64,000 nucleotides of DNA, taken from the NCBI GenBank assembly GCA_950295325.1, contig OX485809.1:16554001-16618000 (forward strand), in the 5' to 3' direction. This document shows positions 1-12,701 of this stretch, piece by piece; position 1 is the stretch's first letter; every line of letters starts with the position of its first letter. This DNA is from Polytrichum commune (lineage: Eukaryota > Streptophyta > Polytrichopsida > Polytrichales > Polytrichaceae). The notes below the pieces were generated by a model that did not search any database, was not told the DNA's origin, and was given only the letters and a program-made list of their open reading frames with translations. The position numbers and the translations under genes were made by a program.

Positions 1-1
1 G

Positions 2-68
2 TTACATGCCACTCTGGCGCCTCTTTACCTTCTCTCGTCTTCGCCACCCCCGGGCACCACCATCAGCA
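2..68 (+). CDS. Candidate 5' exon (partial) of the PAN-like gene
   Basis: An open frame read from base 2 ends at a GTAAAT donor (69-70) in phase 1. That is the phase required by the next exon at 1548, so joining gives ATT (Ile) at the junction. The encoded stretch is hydrophobic, then Ser/Pro-rich (LYLLSSSPPPG), as expected of a leader or membrane anchor before the charged part of the protein. The start codon would lie left of the window. An ATG at 6 in another frame also reaches the same donor but in phase 0, which does not fit. This is inference from splice phase only. Confidence 0.35.
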
Positions 69-104
69 GTAAATCTTCTCCTCCTTTTCCTTCCTTCCCT
101 CTTT

Positions 105-1540
105 AACCCTTGCAATGTGACATCAATTTCTTATCCCACTCAACATTGGGCAGTACATTCTCTCTTCTTCCCTACGTAACGCATGCAATGTGTGATCAAT
201 TCTTGTCGCAAACACGAAGCCCTGTGGCCCCAAGAATCACAGCCGCGAGTTTGGGTTAGGTGGTTATCTGGGGTCAAGTTCTCGCGCAATGTAGGGGTTA
301 CGTGCATTCGCGGAGGTCGTGTTTGGGGTTCCTTGGATCTCTGGAAATGTGCTTCGGGGGGTTGGCATAGGGCAGTACGACCTTTCTTCTTCCCTCAACC
401 CTTGCAATTTGTCATTAATTCATCTCGCAAGCACAAAAGCGTTGCATTTTTGCCAAGAATCGTTGCCGCGAGTTTGGGTCATGTGAGGTTATGTGGGGTT
501 AAATTTTGGCACAATCTGGGGGTCTGTGTATCAGTGGAGGTCGTGTTAGGGGTTCCTTGGATCTCTGGAAATGTGCTTCGGGGGGTTGGCATAGGGCAGT
601 ACGACCTCTCTTCTTCCCTCCTTAACCCTGCAATGTGACGTCAATTTTTATCCCACTTGCAAAGCCCTGGGATTTTGGTGCCAAGAAGCATTACCGCGAG
701 TTTGGGATATGCGAGGTTAAATTTGGGCACAATGTGGGGGGTCTGTGCATCAGTGGAGGTCGTGTTAGGGTTCCTTAGATTGCTGGTAATATGCTTTGGG
801 AGGTTAACAAAGGGAAGTACGACCTCCCTTCTTCCCTCCTTAACCCTTGCCCCACTTGTCATCAATTTTTGTCGCATACACAAAACCCTGAATTTTTGGT
901 GCCAAGAATTGTGGCCGCGAGTTTGGTTTGTGAGGTTATGCGGGGTTATATTCTGGCACTATGTGGGGTCTGTGCATCCGCGGAGGTCGTGTTTGGGGTT
1001 CCTCGGATTGCTGGAAACGTGGTTTGGGCGGTTCACATAGGGCCGTGCATCATCTCTTCGTCCCTTCTCAACTAACAGAACACCCACTCTCTTCCCTTTC
1101 TTCCCTCCTTAACCCTTGCAATGTGACATCAATCCCACTCACAAAACCCTGGAATTTCGCCGCCAAGATTTGTGGCCACGAGTTTGGGTTATGTGGGGGT
1201 CAATTTCTCGCACACTGGATGTTCTGTGCATTGATGGAGGTCGTGTTTGGGGTTCGTTGGATTGCGGGAAATGTGCTTCCGCGGGGGTTAATATAGGGCA
1301 GTTCACCTTCTCTTTTTCCCTCCTTAACCCTTGCAATGCGACATCAATTCATTATAGCAAACACAAAGCCCTGGAATTTTGGCGTTAAGTATGGCTTCGA
1401 GTTTCGGTTAGCGGAGGTTGTCTGGGGGTCAAAATTTCGATAATTGTTGGTGTTCTGTGCATTGAGAAGGTCGAGTTTAGAGATCCTCGGATTGCTAAAA
1501 ATGTTCTTCGGGGGTTAACATAGGGTTATTTTTTATTTTT
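105..1540. repeat. Tandem array of about 220-bp units in the presumed first intron
   Basis: About six diverged copies of one unit begin near 173, 392, 617, 838, 1105 and 1320, with an extra partial copy near 105. Spacings run from 215 to 267 bp. Each copy begins with a pyrimidine-rich CTTCCCTCCTTAACCC stretch, then TGCAATGTGACATCAATT, a segment like GCCGCGAGTTTGGGTTATG, and GGTCGTGTTTGGGGTTCC. Short open frames here are fragments of the unit, not genes. The array lies just upstream of the acceptor of the exon at 1548. Confidence 0.85.
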
Positions 1541-1547
1541 ACATCAG

Positions 1548-4500
1548 TTGTGCGGGAGCCAGAAGTGACGTACACGAAAGAAGAGCAGGAGCGAATTGAC
1601 GCTTCCAACAAGTTGCGACGGGAGTTGCTGCCGGTTGATCTGATTGCACGGGTTAGTCGAGCAATGTCGGCCTACACCTTGTATATGTGAAGGAAAAAGA
1701 AAAACAGGGTGGATTAGACTCTTGCAAGAATGATGAGTGCTTTCTTGCCATGTGAGGATGGATCATTGCATTATGGGGATTTTTCTTTCTGGGTATGGAA
1801 TAGGTTGGGGGAGTAGGGACTTGGAACCTAGTGTGGGTATAGGCTGGACCATAGTGTCTGAAAGGATCTTTGCAACAGGTGAAGGAGATTCAAGCAGAGG
1901 CGGAAGTTGAGGCCAACAGAACCGAAATATTGAACCAAGCAAGACAAAGAGTGGCGTCCGAGCTTGCTCAAAGATTGCGGGAGCTCAAGATTAGCAACAG
2001 TGAAAGTGGCCGCCAAGGTATGGGATTTTTAGTCACTTTAATATTCCATTCAATTTCAGATGGTTTGTCATCCCTGTTGCATTTTCTCCCTGAACCCTCC
2101 TTGGCAATGTTCTTTGGAGGTTGAGCAAGAATCTTGGCATTTCATCAGCTGATTCGTTTTAAGGTTGTAACTTGGTTTTATTTTCTGCTGCAGCGCTCGA
2201 AGAATGGAAGACAAAAAAGCTTGAAGAAATGAAGAGCAGAAGCATCATAGATGAAACTTTTGGTATGGGTTCTTGAAAATTCCCTTAAGCTGGTAGGCAT
2301 GGGCATAGCATTCTTAAGCTTGTGTAAGGATATTCTCTTTCCATTTTAATTCCAAGAGTAAATTTTCAAGAATCAAGTACTTGAGTACATACATGAATGC
2401 CGAGCATAATCAGGTTGCAAGCTTTAATTAGCTGGCACCTCATTGTTGTGTATATTTGGATCCAAAGCCTTCTTCTATCTACGAAGAATCAATCAAAGAG
2501 GTGCGTCCCCAATAGAATCATTTCTAGGTTATCTGGATCACCTAGGCATTAATCCATTTGCAATGGACCGAAAGAGGTTACTGAAGAATTTTATGGGTGT
2601 TGTCACACAGCCTAGGATAAGTAGAGGTCATTGAGATTTCAACATTGGACTACTACTTAGGTGAATCAACAAGCTGGGTTGTTGCAATGAATGCCTGAGT
2701 TTTAAAAAACTCAATAGTTGCAATGCAACAAAATGATGGTCGATCCTTACTACATGGCAGATAAGGAGCTCAGCAGCTTACAGCTATCCAGTGATGATAT
2801 TACCATGGCTGAAAACAGTGGAGGCGGACTATCAACAGATAAATTGTCCACTGTCGATATGGGTAAAGACCATTCCATTTTTCTTGTGTTTTTAGCTCAT
2901 ATGTCCCTGTGCAAGATCTAACCGTACAATACAAGATCTGTTATATTGATTCTGGCTTCTAAGTTTGTAAATCTGGTCTTTAATGGCTCTGTATACTTCT
3001 CAGGAAATAGAGTTGCTTGAGATGTTGGTTCTTTTCTAGCATTTTAGGTATTCATTGTGGGCGGTCAAGTCCATTCTTCATGGATTACCCTGAATTTTGC
3101 TTTGGTAACATGTTTTATGCTGAATGAAGGTTGAGGGGTAGTTGAACAATCATAGTAGCAATTTAATCTGATAGCGTTCGTTCCATGAGTATGATTTGTT
3201 ATTGACATCTAAATACATCTGTGCTTGTCATTCTTGCACTAAAACCATGAGCTGGTGTTTCTGGCTGGCAGTCTTGAAATGGTTTTGGTGGCAACTTTTC
3301 TCTATTTTGTTCAAATTTCCCATTTGTTGTGCAATGGTTCTGATGTTCACTCATCCTTCTATCTTTTGCTTGTGATTAAGCAAAGTTTTATCCAACTCGT
3401 GTCCTTCATAGTTCTGTTTGACAAGGATGTGTTTGTGCTGTGGAGTAAAGGAGAAATTACCTGCTTGGTAATTTCTCCCCATCTGTACATTGTAATTGCA
3501 TTATGCAAAGCTTCCATGTGAATGGGGTTATGCCACAATATCTAGAAGTGGTCCAGTGTGAATAGGACCGAGAAGCTCTCTAAGTTGAATTTGTAACTAG
3601 AAGCACAGGGGGAGCTATAGATTAAGAGTCGTGAAGGGGGAAGCAAGAGGTATTTTATACCTTCATGTTTTTACTCTCAAGCATTCTCTCCACAGCTCGT
3701 GGTTGGGTGGTTCGTGCCACTCCTCTACACTCACAGAATGTTACAATAATATTTTGGACATTGATAGCATGCTTTCCCATGTTCTGGAGTTTGTATGTGG
3801 GTTATTTCTACCATGGCACTCCTTGTAGGATGTGGTTACTGCAATCTTACTATAAAATGCACTTTTAAGGTAGACTTGCCTAATTTAGTTGCTTATCTTA
3901 AACAGACACCTATATTTGAGTGGTGTGTGGTTTGGTGTAGCTTTGAGAACAGATTCCAAAAAGACATGTATTCAAAATAGATTGGACTGCATGCTCAAAA
4001 TATGATTACCATTCTAGGTTCAATAGTCAACATAATTGGGGACGTATATGACCATTTAATGAGCATGAGAATCATCACTTTGATATTGAATAAGATATTC
4101 ATATGAGCTCTGAAATTTTTGAGGAAAGTGGCTACGACCTTGATTTGGAGCTGCTAATCATCTCGTACTAATTACATGTTTCATATCATAGGAGAGGTGG
4201 GCTAGTTGGAAAAAATAACCATTAAGACCCATCTACCTTAGTATACTCATTAGTGCTTTGGACAAAGTGCATCACATGAAGGCCCTCATCTTATTTGTTT
4301 GTCCTGTATTACTGATGGTTGCAGAGCATGAGGTTATTCCGGGAAGGCCAATACCTGCAGAGTGTCATGCAGAGTCTCACACAGACTATGATGGGTTAGC
4401 AGTCCGGTGGGGGCTCACGCATCATGTTGCTAGTGCAGCTGACTGTTGTCAGGCTTGTCTGGACCAAGCCAAAAATGCAAAAGATGGAGAGAAGAAATGC

Positions 4501-5257
4501 AATATCTGGGTGTACTGTGCAAAGGAAGATGGATGTTATTCACCCGACAAATATGAGCACAAGAACCATGAATGTTGGCTCAAGCAGGTCAGTTGATGCT
4601 ACACGCAAATACAAATTGCTGTTTGTAAGACATGTCCTGTCCAAACACCAACCTTATTCAACCACTTTTGGGTGTAAAATGGTTCAATGTCCTCCCAAAA
4701 TGAATGCTTCTATTGTCATTCTAAGGATCAATACGAAATCCATTGGCTGTGGTATCCAAATAGTCAGTGCTAAACACTAACCACTTTGTGCTCACCTGTA
4801 TAGCCACTTGAAAACATCACATATCTGCTCTTTGAATATGCATAACAAATTGAGAGTTTTCATATTAACCTTGTTCTTATGGCATTGGATTTGTACAAGT
4901 TTTGCTAAACGACTGGGTTTCTTTCTGGAATTTATTGCACATTAGAAGAGGCCAAACTTCTCAGGAGTAACTGGAGTAGGCTGGTCTACTGTAGTCACCT
5001 ATTGTGTAGATATTCTGGCACATATGTGGGATAAAGTCTCTGATGATAAAACTGTTGGAGCAAACCAATCTACAACAACCACAACCCCTTTAGTGCTGTA
5101 CATATTTGCTTAAAGCTGAGTGATTGTATTATGGTTTCTGTGGCAGGCGGATGAACCTCAAACCAATTTTAAAGGGCAGTATGATGAAGAGTATAGGCAG
5201 CAGCATCCAACTGCACCTGTGATTGTTCCCTGGATCTCAGGAGTTACAGCTTCATGA
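1548..5257 (+). CDS. Plant-conserved Cys-rich PAN/apple-like protein with charged N-terminal part (5' end not certain)
   Basis: Six exons fit with GT-AG borders and continuous phase: 1548-1651, 1879-2017, 2194-2262, 2761-2862, 4325-4587 and 5147-5257 (stop TGA). They encode about 262 residues plus whatever lies in a 5' exon. The first part is charged and predicted helical (VREPEVTYTKEEQERID, LNQARQRVASELAQRL, EEWKTKKLEEMKS). A Ser/Asp-rich linker follows, then a conserved domain beginning HEVIPGRPIPAECH with paired cysteines (DCCQACLDQ), KCNIWVYC and HECWLKQ, and a tail ending VPWISGV. I recognise this domain from plant proteins of unknown function; its cysteine spacing resembles PAN/apple folds. 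Its cellular role is not known to me. The intron before the fifth exon carries a family-X repeat, and telomere-like repeats lie in the 3' flank. Confidence is high for the exon chain, lower for the 5' end. Confidence 0.85.
3895..4215 (+). repeat. Family-X dispersed repeat inside a gene intron
   Basis: This copy runs from CCTATATTTGAGTGGTGTG through AAAAAGACATGT, ATTGGACTGCATGCTC, TTCTAGGTTCAATAGTCAAC and ACATGTTTCATATCA to a purine-rich end. The same ordered landmarks recur, in both orientations, near 14345, 14695, 15800, 17165, 17530, 33960, 37190 and 61305 (+), and near 32440, 44600 and 61660 (-). It ends about 110 bp before the acceptor of the next exon, so it is part of a spliced intron. 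No open frame supports a coding role. Confidence 0.8.
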
Positions 5258-6889
5258 CCTTTGCCCTTGATCTCGTGTCATCTCAATTTTTTTTCTGTAT
5301 GCAAACTCAAGATCTCTTGGAGAAGTTGAACCCTAAACCCTAAACTTCTCTAGAGTCACTTTCTTCCACATCATAGCATAGAAACTGTGGTGAATTGCCA
5401 ACAAGCTGACGTAAACTGTGTCCTTTCTGCACTTGGTCAGCTTGTGGCCATGGGCTTTAAAGTAAAGATTGTAACTCAGTGGCCTTTCAAGAAAGGTGGA
5501 AATCGCCCTGTATCATCATAGTTTCTGGATTTTCTGATTCAGTTATGAAAAGAGGAAACCCCATTTTTCTCTCCTTAGTGCCCAGCCTTTCCTGGTAGAG
5601 CACCTACCCCATAGAGCACCACAAGAGGTTAGCAGAGACTTTGTTTGGGCATCACATCTCTCATGAGGCTTCTAAGAAGTCCTTTGAGTTGTAAAAGCAT
5701 TATTTACATTTATTTCATACAAAATGAAAATGCAACTTAAGATCATGACCTGTGATCCCAAGACGCACTACCAATGTCCACTAAGTTTTACAAGCACCTG
5801 TGACATGCCAAAAAAAGTTTGGGTGTCTTTTTGTATCATGCAAGTCTAGGGAAAATTTTGACTACTTGGTTGAAGTTTTGCAAATTGTTTTGTCACAATG
5901 TGGTTCCAGATTGACTTGCATGGCTTTAGGATTTAGTCTACTGTTTAGATTGCAAGAAACAGATATGGTGTTGATAAGATAAGGAGGCTTTTTTAATTAA
6001 TGTAAGTTCATGAGTAGGCGGCTGCAGAGAATATTTTGCATGAGTACCTTTGGTGGATAATAGCCTGCAAATTACTTCTTATTTCAGATGATTTGAAACC
6101 ACAATTAGCACCAGAGAGTCCAATTTACTTAGTCAATATTTGAAGTCAAGATGACCCAAGCCACATATTAAGACCAACCTGCAGACTCTTTGACTTGGAA
6201 CATGGACCTAGTACCTGATTAACCTTGCTACAATAATTACAAAGAGATGAGTTGATATGCCTTTGATGATTCAATCAGATGTTTTGCTTTAGCATCAGAT
6301 TGATTGGGAACCAATGTTTACTGTCTCTTGTCTCTGTCAAATGGACAGTGCGGGTAAAGTTTCACAGCACAAGGGCAAGGGTCAAAACATTGATTACTAT
6401 GTTGGGGATTATTATTTTCAACCATTTCAACTCCTACTCGGGGTCAGGGTCCCCAAATTAGTTCAGTGAGGTTAAATTGGCATGAATCAACAACAAGTCT
6501 AGCCAAGAGGGAATTGTCACATAGGATCCCTTAACTCAAACTTACATGGGATGGGTTTTTCCTCCCTCCAATAGGTGTTACGAAACAAAATTTGGCCATT
6601 CTGTGCACAATGTTATGCATAGACTACAAATTCAGGCAATATCATTACATTATGGTCGATGAATGTAGGGGTTAGGGCTACCTAACATGCCTTTCGTTTA
6701 ACATAAACTTTTCAATTTTTTTAATTGGGTTGTATGTTAACCCCTAATTGCATAAACCCTTGAGTGTACACGTAGACTTATTGGTTGCATACATGTTGAT
6801 TTGAAGCTTGAATTAATACAGATTGAACTAGGAGTACATATCGAAATCAATATAAAGTATAATTTGAAGTGTCAAATGCAATTTGAGGT
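5258..6889. other. 3' flank of the PAN-like gene; no gene seen
   Basis: Two perfect copies plus a fragment of the telomere-type unit CCCTAAA occur near 5331-5347, in the likely 3' UTR. The rest is AT-rich with only short open frames and no recognisable domain. A polyadenylation site is probable in the first few hundred bases but I cannot place it. Confidence 0.5.
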
Positions 6890-7891
6890 ACACCATTTAT
6901 GGTATTTTGTGCCACATGTGTGATAGTGCTACTCAATTGTTCTTTTGAGGGCAATAAGGGGCCACATAGCGAAACAAATTACAGTGACACAAAAAACCTA
7001 ATTTAAACACATGGGTTCACACAGAGGTAGGGCCATAGATACTGTGGCTGTCACCTGTCCGGGCCCACATCGTGCCATGAGTGTTGGCCTCCACTAAGGG
7101 GGGGGGGGGGCTACTTGTCCTATCATAGCCACCCGCCTCCTCTTCATTTAACTAGCATTATTATGGATCCATGCATTGCAAGCAACTGCTTCAGCCAAGC
7201 AGGGAAGCTAAACCCTCCCTCATTGATGTTTTATCTTACGGGTGTTATGTTGTGATTTGTGATTGTTCCTATACATGTTATTGGTATAGATGGGGATGGG
7301 GTTGAATGCAAGGTAAAACTCACTTTATGTTGTAAGTGTTTTTCCTAATTGCCTATGCTCGCCTCTTGATGGTTTGCTAGCTCCGCAATCAACTCCTCTT
7401 AATGATCTAGTTCTCTTGGCAATCTAGGTCCTTTCTTGCAATGTGGTTCTCTTGGTCCTCTTGGTAATTGTTGAGGAAGCCCATTGTGATCGACTTGAGT
7501 CCTCTTTGTGTAAGACAATTGTATTTTTCTTACAAGTACAACGTTTACTTCAATTTGTGTGGATTACGATTGAAATTATGTAATGCTAAAACCTCTTACA
7601 AAGTGCTACACCATATGATGCATGTTGTCTATTTGTGTTGTAAGAGTGAGTCCTTGCCCAATAAAAACCACCTATAGCTCCATATAATAATTCACACTAC
7701 ATAATCGACCTAGACTGCAATGTGCTACACTAAATATCATACCGTAAATAGTCATGGACTTGAAATTTTTACTTATGTTGACAAATAATAACATGTTGGC
7801 GATTAGAAGACATGACACTACCAGACCTCTAAGTATCTAAGTTAGACCATTCACCAATAGTGTGTGTGACACTAAATACCATAAACGGTGT
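6890..7891. mobile_element. Family-T inverted-repeat element, copy 1
   Basis: The left end ACACCATTTATGGTATTTTG and the right end, whose complement reads ACACCGTTTATGGTATTTAG, form terminal inverted repeats of roughly 30 bp. The 1-kb interior has no supported gene and includes a 13-base G run at 7098-7110. The right 180 bp match the right part of the copy at 14855-15392. No clear target duplication is visible. Confidence 0.75.
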
Positions 7892-8293
7892 CGTTTGTTT
7901 GGCCTTATTTGCATACTCTATAGTGGAATTACATGACCATACTCCGCTCTCCCCCGATGTTTGAAGTTATACCAAATCTAAGAAAGTGGCTTAGCTTGTA
8001 TTCTATCGCCTAGTAGGACATATGTCTTGTATGTAAATATGGGAGAAAAGGGAAATAATCGTATATGAGCGTACGTACCTCTCTTTCATTTAACAAAAAA
8101 ACCATGAAACAATATGCGGCCCAAAGATTACTTTTTAGATGATTTGACACCAATATTAACTTCAAAGACCCCAAATTAGTGTGCTTGAGGTCATTTGAAA
8201 TGAATCGTCAACAAACTGATAGGGGTTAAGTTCATGTGTTGGATGGATGAGAGGTACACTTGTACACGATAATTCCCTCTCTCTCCATAAGTA

Positions 8294-9020
8294 AGGTAGA
8301 GGGTGCTAAAACCAACACCCCACGCAAAACCAACACCTATAAACGCCTCCCAATCACCAACATTCTACTACCTTGAGCGTTCCCCACGGTGTAGGAGTGT
8401 ATGGGCCCAGGAGTGACGCTTTTAGGTGCCATTAGTGGCGCTACCTCATAGCGACCTCCACTACCTTCATGTAGGGTGGGTAACACGCTCCGCTCTATCT
8501 CAAGTTGGTTCAAGGTGGGTTTAGGGTGGTTGTCAATGCCTATTCTAGCCATTCTAAACACTACATGGGGGAGGGGTTATAGCCGTTCTATTCACAAAGT
8601 CACAAAGGTAGGCCCACAAAGCACAAAGGGGGTTGGTACCCAGGATGCAAGTGATGGTTTTGCAAGGGAACTAGGTGGGAGCATGGAGGTGGCCACGTGG
8701 CTTTACGCACCATTACTAGTTGGTCTTTGATCGAGCTTGGGTCGAGTACCCAACTATGTTGTATTGGTTTTAGGTAATGAAGGTGGGGGTCCTCATCATA
8801 GCCAAGGTCATCATACATATGGCCTATATATTGGTTCAAGGAAGCTAATGGTTTTGACTTTGAATATTCATCAAATATCTAATTGAGGCTAAAAACATTT
8901 CTTTCTTTCTTCATACGTATGTTTAGAACAAAGGATAATATGAATATTTTTTTTATTATCAACCATGTAGCCACATGTATATGCAATAGCTTAAAGTGTC
9001 GGTTGAAGCACCCTCTACCT
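8294..9020. mobile_element. Family-Z MITE-like element, TA target site (copy 1)
   Basis: The terminal inverted repeats are AGGTAGAGGGTGCT at the left and AGCACCCTCTACCT at the right. Both ends are flanked by TA (8292-8293, 9021-9022), the target size of Tc1/mariner-type transposons. The 727-bp body has no transposase. The same sequence, inverted and cut short, lies at 35887-36515. Open frames on both strands here (8337-8839) are translations of the repeat. Confidence 0.8.
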
Positions 9021-9022
9021 TA

Positions 9023-10199
9023 TGTGCCACACACAACATAAGCTTACGTGTGAAGGCCAGTGCTAACTAAAAGGAAGCTGGGATAAAGTAGATGCTCCCC
9101 GGCGACTTTACAGCAATTATTGGCCGGCTCCTTCTCTTTTCATTCCATTGCTGTGGAATGTTGGGATTCTATCTCGATTTCAACTCCTATCTCATTGGGC
9201 CAATGGGTTGTTACCAATGTTGGTGTGGCATATAGGTGAATGCATGGTATCAATAATCAACATCAATAATGATTACAATGAAGCTTAGCCGTGGGTATCG
9301 AGTCTGTTAGATAAGATAAAATAACGGAAAACGGTGAATGACCACTACCAGTGTACTAGGCTACGAGTAGAACGATTCTAGTGTGGACCCTAAAAGGTTG
9401 ATTTTAACAATGGTGGCCCAAACACGATGCAGTGATTGGCTGGGTAGGTCTTGTTTCACACCACTTGAGACCACTTTTAGGTGAAATTGAGTTAACCGTT
9501 TTGTGTGCATTCGTATGCAGAGTGGGATAGCTTGATGCTCAAATTACAGAGACTCTATTGTACAAATAGGGAGTTTGGCTTACTTGCCTCTTATGAAAAA
9601 TATGAGCACACGAAATCAAATTACAAAACAACTTGTGTTCCTCATCGTTTCCTCTACTCCATCCCTAGAAAATAATAGTAGACATTTCAAGCTACTCGTT
9701 CTGGCTAAGTTAACTTATTTTCACCATTTTCACCATTTCTACCTTAGACAACCCGCTATTTGGGTTGGGTTTTTTTATGAGGACACATGTATTTGAGTAG
9801 TTATGTGGTTTGGTGGGCTCCAAGAATAGATACCAAAGAGACACGTCATCTACACAAGCTATGTTGACGGATGTTCACAACACCACATAACTCTACTTAA
9901 CTTGTTGGACTAGCAAAGTACCAAATGGTATATAATGTACTTGGTCTTTCAAAACCAAGTTATGTGAGATGAGATTCCTTTGATAGTGTATTCTTAGGGG
10001 GTTAATGGCTTGTCCTTCAACAATACTCTCCATTTTACAAGGTGGAAGGCGAAGGCGACGTTATTCATGGAGAATTCAAAATGTTTTCCCATAGATTTTG
10101 GTGACATGAGCGTTCCATTATTGCTTCTCAATGGAAATGTGCCTTACTCATTTTTGTGGGTGGCTGACTAGAAGTTCACCTTCAGCCCTTCAAATGTAG
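9023..10199. other. Gene-free stretch
   Basis: I see no gene here. ATAGGTGAATGCATGGTATC near 9233 recurs near 63880, so part of this stretch belongs to another dispersed repeat. Confidence 0.5.
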
Positions 10200-10650
10200 G
10201 TGCTTCAAATTCTCTTTCTCTTTTACATCTATATAGACTATTAACAACTTTGAACCAAAGGTAGATGTACAAAAGGGGTCCTTAAGGTTTAGAGCAAGAT
10301 TGACAATAGATGTGCTAGTTTCATCCAAATGACATGTGTTTTACATTATGATGAGTTTTGTTCTGTAGACAAGAAGACAAAAAAAAAATGACTTTCTTGT
10401 TGGAAAGTGAAAGTGAATTATATGTGTAATAAAGGCCCATTTATTTCATGATTTATATTTTGTATATGCAATGTAGGCAATCATCATAATAAAATGAAAA
10501 GTTGGGTATAAATACATGAGTCCATTTCCTCACTTATGGTTAGGGATATTCATTTTTTTTATCTCTAGAAATATCTTGTATAACTTATCGGGGGTTTTAT
10601 TTCATAGTCACCCACACTGATCATTTAGGTTTCCAATGAAGAGTCCACCC
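10200..10650 (-). repeat. Partial family-Y repeat
   Basis: The stretch resembles 16480-17066 in the same orientation and 12702-13150 in reverse. Landmarks are TTGACAATAGATGTG, TTAGTTTCATCCAA-like and GATCATTTAGGTTTCCAATG, followed by a GTCCACCCCC terminus. The opposite end is not recognisable, so this is a truncated or older copy. Confidence 0.6.
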
Positions 10651-10785
10651 CCCGGGTTCACATGCAAGTGGCGTTTCCTCCTCATCGTTCACATAGTTAA
10701 CTGAATTGATAACAATTAGGAGGTTGTTTTTGTCTCCACCATTAAATCCTTAAAGGTTCTACCTCCTCGCATACATTGAGGACAT

Positions 10786-11020
10786 GAACCTTATGGCAGG
10801 AGACCAATGTCCCAAATAAATTAGAACCTCCTTAATGATTGGTTTTGTGATTGTAAGTGATCGAAAATAAAAACCAACTTCAAACATAAGAGTGTCTACA
10901 TTACGTTGAGATAATCTCAACACCACTTTGATCACCTTCAATGGACCATTTTTTACATCATCACATGTTTTAGGGTTTAACCGGTGTATTATGGGACACC
11001 GGTGTCCCGCCATAAGGTTC
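10786..11020. mobile_element. Family-V MITE, copy 1
   Basis: A 235-bp element begins GAACCTTATGGC and ends GCCATAAGGTTC. It is flanked by ACAT on both sides (10782-10785, 11021-11024). A second copy at 63389-63624 has the same ends but flanks of ATAT, so the 4-bp flank behaves as a target duplication. The minus-strand open frame across it is not a gene. Confidence 0.8.
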
Positions 11021-12165
11021 ACATGACAAAGGATAATGAACTAAAGGGGATTTTTATTTGAGTATCATGGTAAATTGGTGGGCTTCAATTGAGTTTGATT
11101 TGCTTGGATAGCTCTATGCATCTCCCAACATTCATTACACAATTTTTTTCCCATAAGTAATACAATCCACCCTCGATATGTGTTAAGGCAAATTGTGCTC
11201 CTCCCCCACAAAAAAACCAAAAATATACACTAGTAAGTGTTACTTGTAAAAAAATTAAGAGAATTTATGAAAAAGTATACTCCCAATGAATTCACCTTGA
11301 TAAGTGTTAATTTGGATGTAAGTGAGACTACAAAATTCTATAACTTGGATGAAATTGAATTAGGTACATCATGTGTTTGACCTTTGTAGTTAGTGAAACT
11401 GGAACCACTATGAATGCACGTGAGTTCCTCAATTGTAAATTGGAATTTGATGTAAACAATTCCTACATACACTTTAAAAGGAAAGAAGATCTTAGCGTGC
11501 ACAAGAATCTCATCAAACTACTTCATACTCATTCTTCAAATTCGCTTAGATGTATGATGACATTTATATCTTATGTATTTTCAACCTTTATTTGAATCAT
11601 TTTTGTTTTTATTAATTCCAAAACCACATACGTGTTAAAAATTGTATGTGCTACCCTTGATAAGTGTTACAATGTTACTACCACACAAGTGTTACAAGTT
11701 TCCTTGCTTCAAAATGTTAACAAATATCGAGGGTGGACTGCATTGATCGGTTTCCGCTCCCAATGTTTGTCTTGGTATCCACACGCATATACCATGAATG
11801 GTGGCATCGAGAATACAATATTAGTCCATAGGGATGTAAATGTTCTAGGCGGTCATATACTTGGTCACCTAATTGCAATCATAGGTCAAAAAGGTAAGGC
11901 CAACCAATAGGACCACCCCCCTTCCACAATTTTCTTAAAATTCATTGGTGGAAGAGATTGCATGTGTTGTCACACATTCTCATGGCTAGCTAGGAAGGTA
12001 AGGGGTGTGTCATCCCTATATCTTGTGACGACCCCATGACATGCCCCATTTCCCCACATTCTCATGTAAAATACCTTATATATATATTTCCTTCTCATGT
12101 CCATATTGATAGCTAACAAATTTATTTGTATTTCTACAAAACTACGTGGGCACTACTTCTGCGTA
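11021..12165. other. Gene-free stretch
   Basis: AT-rich sequence with two short plus-strand open frames (11371-11595, 11632-11910). They resemble no family I know and have AT-rich, repeat-like composition. I see nothing else supportable. Confidence 0.45.
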
Positions 12166-12676
12166 GGGCCACTTCACACATGAGCCAAGAGCCATGACCA
12201 TGGAATTGTGAGAGCCCAAAAGAAAGTGCCCAAAGGCCGTCCCAACACACCTCCAAAATCATGTAGTGTGGTCACGGATCTTCAGGTGTAGTGTGAAGTC
12301 ATATGTGACTGGGCCCTCAACCAAATGCTATTTCAATGAATTTCTATTCATGCGGGTCCTCACACATGGTAAAATAGAATAGATCATTGGTTGTGAGAGT
12401 TCGGAGTGCCATGGTGTCCTGGTTTTGTGTTAAGCCTACCTCCAAGAGGTGGTTTTTGAAAATAATCCAAGTGACCATGAAACATTATCCATTTGATGCC
12501 ATGTAGGAATCCATGTAGACTTTACATCCATCTTGTAGTTACATACTCTGTTGGTCCCTCAAGCGTAGGGACCAACGGACCTTGGAGGGAACTTGGACCG
12601 GCTCCACCTTTTCCACCAATGAGAGTGCTTCAAGTGTAACGGTTACCAGCTCTCAGTTAGGTGTGTGAAGTGTTCC
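12166..12676 (+). mobile_element. MITE of the GGGCCACTTCACAC family, copy 1
   Basis: The left end reads GGGCCACTTCACACATGAG. The right end, complemented, reads GGAACACTTCACACACC. The interior matches the copies at 30676-31173 (same orientation) and 55239-55652 (inverted), and a fragment lies at 49876-49977. The right flank is TTA and the left GTA, close to the 3-bp TWA target of Harbinger/Tourist elements. It codes for no protein. Confidence 0.85.
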
Positions 12677-12701
12677 TTATATCCCCTTCCCGCACCCTTC
12701 T

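Noticed and set aside
183-1388. Overlapping frames in the first 1.4 kb
   Set aside because: They are the same 220-bp unit translated in different frames and copies; they occupy an intron array.
4258-4596. Independent secreted protein starting at the upstream ATG
   Set aside because: The residues before the AG at 4324 are a pyrimidine-rich intron end. The phase-1 acceptor after GTTGCAG joins correctly to the exon ending at 2862, so the apparent signal peptide is intronic.
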